A DNA stretch of 16,903 nt, taken from NCBI GenBank assembly GCA_964416175.1, contig CAYQDF010000068.1, positions 1-16,903 on the forward strand, given 5' to 3'. The stretch is from CAYQDF01 sp964416175. Lineage in GTDB: Bacteria > Chloroflexota > Anaerolineae > Anaerolineales > UBA4823. This document shows positions 13,431 through 16,903 of this stretch, piece by piece (the first letter of the stretch is position 1; the number at the start of each line of letters is the position of its first letter). A program made the position numbers and the translations under genes. The notes beneath the pieces are model-generated. The model was not told where the DNA came from, made no database searches, and saw only the letters and a list, made by a program, of their open reading frames with translations.

Positions 13431-15923
13431 TCACACCTGATCCCTCCGCCGAAGCTTTATTTCTGCGTATTCAAATCGACCTGCGATTTTATTCAGGCCG
13501 GCCGATGAGCGGTATTTTCTATCAGCGATACAGGTCTCCACTTCCCCATGGTGGAGATGCAGAAGGGTATTTTGGTAAGGAAAAGGATAATCGCCGGCTT
13601 CCTCCCAGCTGATGTGGAGGGTGTCGCCGTCCGATCGCAGCCGGAAAGTATCCAGGCGGCTGGTTCCATAGCCATCGCCCGCATCTGAGTAGAGATGCGA
13701 TGTATGTTCCCCATTGAATCCGGGGTACACATGCAGCTCCAGGTCATTCCCAGATTCGAATGGAAGAATGGCGCCAGAACGGACAAAAACCGGGATTCGT
13801 GCATAGGTCACCGGAACCCTGGATTGGCTGAAGCCTCGAAAATAATCGCTATCCCAGAAGCTGTACCAGTCTCCCTCAGGGAAGGTCACGATGCGTTCTG
13901 TCGCGCCTGGTTCCAGAACCGGAGCGATCAGCAGTTCGTCTCCCAAAATGAATTCATCGTCAATTGACCACAAGGATTGGTTTCCTGGATCGCTCCAGAA
14001 CAGCGGTCTAACGAGCGGGTGTCCGGTCCGCATCGCTTCCCAGGCGAGGGTATACAAATACGGGATCATCCTGCAGCGCAGCTTCAAGTGATCGCGGAGG
14101 GAGTCCAGGATCGACTCATCGAAAGTCCACGGCTCGCGTGGAGGCGATTCGACTGACGAGTGGGTCCGGAAGAAAGGTAGAAAAGTTGATAATTGGAACC
14201 AGCGCAGGTAGAGTTCTGGGTCTGGGTTTCCCGAGAAACCGCCGATGTCAGAGCCAGCGTATGGGATCCCTGAAAGCGAGAGCCCAAGGATTGTCGGGAT
14301 CACCTGGCGCAAAGATTCCCAGCTTGTCTCCATGTCTGCAGTCCAGGTCCAGGCATAGCGTGCGGTGCCTGCCCAGCCGGCGCGGGTGAGGAGCCATGGC
14401 CGCTTCTCTGGCTGCAGGCGGGCTAATGTTTCGTAACCGGCTTTATTCATGAGCAAACCGTAAAGATTGTGCGCCTGGTGATGATCGCCTCCCTGACCAT
14501 CTAAACTGTGTACGGTCGACTTCGGGAGGGTCATATCGCCCCAGGCAGTGAATGAGGCAGGTTCGTTCATGTCGTGCCAAAACCCGGCTGCACCTTGGTC
14601 CAACAATGTCCGGTATTTTTCTCCCCACCACTCCCGGACTGCTGGATCTGTGAAGTCAGGGAAGGCCGCCCAGCCAGGCCAGACGATTCCGTGCTCTACG
14701 TATCCAGCAGGCGTCTGGCAGAAAAAACCATTCTCTTTTCCCTCGACGTAGATCGAGTAATTTGGGTCGATTTTTACTCCTGGGTCAAGGATCAGTACCG
14801 TTTTAACCCCTTTCTCTTCAAGATCTCGAGTGAGTCCGCATAGGTCTGGAAAACGGACTTTATCCACGGTGAAGACCCTGTACCCATCCATGTAATCGAT
14901 ATCCAGGTGGATCGCATGGAGCGGTAGATCATGAGTTTCGAACTGCCTGACCACCGCCTTGACCTCTTCCTGGGAGCGGTAACCCCAGCGGGATTGATGG
15001 TAGCCCAGCGCCCACCGGGGAGGCATGGGGGGTCTTCCGGTAAGTTCGCAGTAGCGCTCGAGGACACTTTGCGGCGTTCCTGCTGCCAGATAATACCGCA
15101 GCGCACCGTCCTCAAACCATGCTGACACAATTTCATTTTCGTGAAATTCATCTTGTCCTGCTAATCCAGTCTGAATTTTAGGGAAGGAGGGAACTCCAGT
15201 TTTGAAAGAGAATGTCGCCGGGTAGGGATTCTCATAGAAGACCAGGGAACAAATCTTCTCATTCAAGGATAGATAGACCGGGATGCCTATATAGAGTGGA
15301 TCCTCTCCGGGTTTATAAATACCTCCCGGATCCCGATTCCACATTTTGAAGCTCTTTCCCGAAAGATCTAATGAGCCGGCTTTTTCCCCCAGACCATAAA
15401 TCGCTGTGTCTGCACCTATCTTGGCAAAATGAAGCCAGCTGGTGAAGGTTCGGGCGTGACGACGACCATCGAGCCGGGCAATTAACGGTGGGTATTCTTG
15501 CCGGAACAGGCCTTTTTGGGGATCGAAGAACTGGAGCGTGCCGTCGTTCCAAACAGATACTGTCATTTGTCTGGTGGAGATCTGCCAGCCGAGATGGGTG
15601 TCACGGATCTCCGGGTGGACCTCTCCCCACTCAGTCCTGGCGATCCCATAGGGAGGAGATATTTTTCCGGGAGTCCAGGTCAATCGCGCCAGCTCCTCCG
15701 CCAGGAATGCGACTTCCAGCTCCGCATTTTCAAATCGGAAGTGAGCACCGTTTTGGATAGGTTCACAGGCGGCAAGATTTCCTGGAGGCGCAAAGAGCCT
15801 GATATTCTCGACGCCGTAAGCCCTGTCTTCGAGTCCTTTGTGGATCGTATTCTTCAGGATGTTCAGGCTGTCTTTGATGCCGATCCTGCGGATTGAGATG
15901 TAAGCCTTCTTGAGGATACCCAT
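13431..15923 (-). CDS. Glycoside hydrolase family 31, alpha-glucosidase type
   Basis: Releases glucose (or a related sugar) from the non-reducing end of alpha-glucosides. 830 residues from the ATG at 15923, chosen because it follows the upstream stop by 23 bases and gives a sensible N-terminus; longer in-frame starts would overlap the glycosyltransferase gene. An N-terminal beta-sandwich (~40-290) precedes the barrel, with YHQSRWGYRSQEEV (308-321) and HLDIDYMDGYRVFT (339-352) typical of GH31. The catalytic nucleophile is D451 in WHDMNEPASF; the acid/base is D530 in AWTWTADMETSW. A conserved SGIPYAGSDIGGFSG loop binds substrate. The C-terminal beta domains follow (~690-830). There is no signal peptide, so it acts in the cytoplasm, probably on maltodextrin or glycogen-derived chains given its neighbour. 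The ribosome binding site is weak. Confidence 0.95.
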   Translation of the reverse strand: MGILKKAYISIRRIGIKDSLNILKNTIHKGLEDRAYGVENIRLFAPPGNLAACEPIQNGAHFRFENAELEVAFLAEELARLTWTPGKISPPYGIARTEWGEVHPEIRDTHLGWQISTRQMTVSVWNDGTLQFFDPQKGLFRQEYPPLIARLDGRRHARTFTSWLHFAKIGADTAIYGLGEKAGSLDLSGKSFKMWNRDPGGIYKPGEDPLYIGIPVYLSLNEKICSLVFYENPYPATFSFKTGVPSFPKIQTGLAGQDEFHENEIVSAWFEDGALRYYLAAGTPQSVLERYCELTGRPPMPPRWALGYHQSRWGYRSQEEVKAVVRQFETHDLPLHAIHLDIDYMDGYRVFTVDKVRFPDLCGLTRDLEEKGVKTVLILDPGVKIDPNYSIYVEGKENGFFCQTPAGYVEHGIVWPGWAAFPDFTDPAVREWWGEKYRTLLDQGAAGFWHDMNEPASFTAWGDMTLPKSTVHSLDGQGGDHHQAHNLYGLLMNKAGYETLARLQPEKRPWLLTRAGWAGTARYAWTWTADMETSWESLRQVIPTILGLSLSGIPYAGSDIGGFSGNPDPELYLRWFQLSTFLPFFRTHSSVESPPREPWTFDESILDSLRDHLKLRCRMIPYLYTLAWEAMRTGHPLVRPLFWSDPGNQSLWSIDDEFILGDELLIAPVLEPGATERIVTFPEGDWYSFWDSDYFRGFSQSRVPVTYARIPVFVRSGAILPFESGNDLELHVYPGFNGEHTSHLYSDAGDGYGTSRLDTFRLRSDGDTLHISWEEAGDYPFPYQNTLLHLHHGEVETCIADRKYRSSAGLNKIAGRFEYAEIKLRRRDQV

Positions 15924-15946
15924 CGCTGTTCTGCATTCGGTGGTTG

Positions 15947-16903
15947 CTAACTTTGAATGTGTTCGAGATATTTTTTCGCCGTTTTTTCCCAAGTGAAATT
16001 GGTGTTTATAAAATAGAATCCTTCCATGACCATTCTGTAATAAACATCGGGGTGATTCTGGTAGATGTCGACAGCATCGACCATACATTGGACGAGTTGA
16101 TCAACCATAGACCGGATCAGTGGGATACGCATCCGCGCCGAGAGTCGATCCAACCTTGTTTTTCGTGCTGCATTGTCCGCTGCGTTGATCTTCTCCCAGT
16201 CTTCCAGGGAGCCTGATGCATCTTCTGGTTCGCGATACAAAAGACCGGTCGGGCGAGCATCTTCGGAGAACCAGCGTTTAGCCCGGACAAGGACAGCTTC
16301 TGAGAAGGACCGCACCTGGCGGTATGGGATGACTTGCTGCAAGATGCCTCCGGTCGCGCGCCCGATCACTCCCGTCCCATTCAGATAGAACTCATTTGCC
16401 ATCCCGAATGGTTCGTAAAACGACGGCATGACGCCGAAGCTGGCGCCCTGAATGGCAGAGGAATATCCTTCACGAAATATGAACGGTAGAACCAATACTG
16501 CCTGCGGATATTTCTCAGCCAGCGTTCGGAGATACGAGAGACCGCCCTCGCCTTCATCGCCTGGAATGGGGAACAGCAGGAAGCATGCTTTCCCTCCAGA
16601 AGATAAGAAATGGTCAATCGCAGCTGCAAATACATCGTAGCCCTTCTGCCGGGGGTCGTCGCGACCTGCCATAAGGAACCAGGGGTCACCGTGAGGCGAT
16701 AACCAATCCGGATCTCCCCAGACTGGTGTCGATTCCGAAGCGCGGATATTCCTCAGTGCGGAAATTGTATCGTTTCGTTTTTCGGTTTTAAAGTCTGCCA
16801 GGAGTTTGAAATCCCCTCCTGCGGCCTGGAGGATGACCTCGTTTGGGAATGTGGGTTCAATAAAATTTCCGTTATTCACGCCGACCAGCCAGGGAGCCAG
16901 GAT
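15947..16903 (-). CDS. Glycogen/starch synthase-like glycosyltransferase, N-terminal part outside the window
   Basis: The frame is open to the right edge of the window, so only the C-terminal ~318 residues are seen; the GTG at 16879 is probably internal. The visible part is the nucleotide-sugar-binding half of a GT-B enzyme: FLMAGRDDPRQKGYDVFAAA has the Arg/Lys donor-phosphate contacts, and PSFYEPFGMANEFYLNGTGV followed by IGRATGGILQQV matches the E-x-PFG and R-A-T-GG motifs of glycogen and starch synthases. The edge residues APWLVGVNNGNF also fit the inter-domain region. It would extend alpha-glucan chains from a sugar nucleotide. It lies 23 bases before the GH31 gene on the same strand. Family GT5/GT3-like assignment is by motif; the acceptor and donor are not proven. 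Its C-terminal helical tail (FTWEKTAKKYLEHIQS) is a usual ending. Confidence 0.85.
   Translation of the reverse strand: MLAPWLVGVNNGNFIEPTFPNEVILQAAGGDFKLLADFKTEKRNDTISALRNIRASESTPVWGDPDWLSPHGDPWFLMAGRDDPRQKGYDVFAAAIDHFLSSGGKACFLLFPIPGDEGEGGLSYLRTLAEKYPQAVLVLPFIFREGYSSAIQGASFGVMPSFYEPFGMANEFYLNGTGVIGRATGGILQQVIPYRQVRSFSEAVLVRAKRWFSEDARPTGLLYREPEDASGSLEDWEKINAADNAARKTRLDRLSARMRIPLIRSMVDQLVQCMVDAVDIYQNHPDVYYRMVMEGFYFINTNFTWEKTAKKYLEHIQS

Noticed and set aside
15924..16088. N-terminal extension of the GH31 enzyme to 16088
   Set aside because: It would overlap the end of the glycosyltransferase gene by about 140 bases and encodes a Cys/Arg/His-rich stretch unlike GH31 N-termini.
1..16903. Defence system, prophage, integron or mobile element
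   Set aside because: No transposase, integrase, nuclease/ATPase defence pair, direct-repeat array or tRNA-flanked junction is visible; every sizeable gene fits a chromosomal housekeeping, signalling or metabolic role or is an isolated unknown.

Overview
The window looks like ordinary chromosomal DNA of a Chloroflexota bacterium, most likely class Anaerolineae. This is an inference from style rather than from a marker gene: small anchored proteins with Pro/Thr-rich (TPTPT-like) stalks, a VTE5-type phytol/dolichol kinase, a two-domain L25/CTC protein, mid GC content and short same-strand gene clusters. There is no insertion sequence, phage gene, CRISPR array, tRNA or rRNA that I can support. 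Two genes run off the ends: a HEAT-repeat protein at the left and a glycogen-synthase-like glycosyltransferase at the right.

Layout. 1-2035: a HEAT-like protein (+), a double zinc-ribbon protein (-) and an SH3b/Pro-Thr stalk/membrane-anchor protein (+), the last closed by a bidirectional terminator. 2071-2783: an A-type Fe-S carrier (-) with a clear promoter, preceded by a GC-rich, hairpin-rich intergenic block that may encode a structured RNA. 2784-5926: a tight minus-strand cluster read as S41 C-terminal processing peptidase, then smpB, then an unrecognised 263-aa protein, then a phytol/dolichol-kinase-like membrane protein; the last three are joined by ATGA and TGATG overlaps. 5927-6820: a divergent promoter region and the ribosomal protein L25/CTC gene, which has a consensus promoter and a terminator-like hairpin in its leader. 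6828-9443: a Nudix CoA-pyrophosphatase-type hydrolase and an S9 prolyl-oligopeptidase-type enzyme.

9540-12248 (minus strand): a Pro/Thr-stalk membrane protein, an OmpR-type response regulator, a four-helix HAMP histidine kinase and an 89-aa membrane protein, probably one signalling operon. 12332-13303: an aldo/keto reductase with a strong ribosome binding site and a perfect palindrome in its promoter region. 13431-16903: a GH31 alpha-glucosidase-type enzyme downstream of the glycogen-synthase-like gene, suggesting intracellular alpha-glucan turnover.

How they fit: translation quality control and ribosome genes (smpB, L25), Fe-S maturation, membrane proteolysis and isoprenoid phosphorylation sit beside a probable envelope-sensing two-component system and a glycogen/alpha-glucan pair. 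I found no clearly new multi-gene system. The best leads are the coupled smpB / 263-aa / kinase cluster, the hairpin-rich block at 2633-2747, the L25 leader attenuator candidate and the stalked membrane protein leading the two-component operon.
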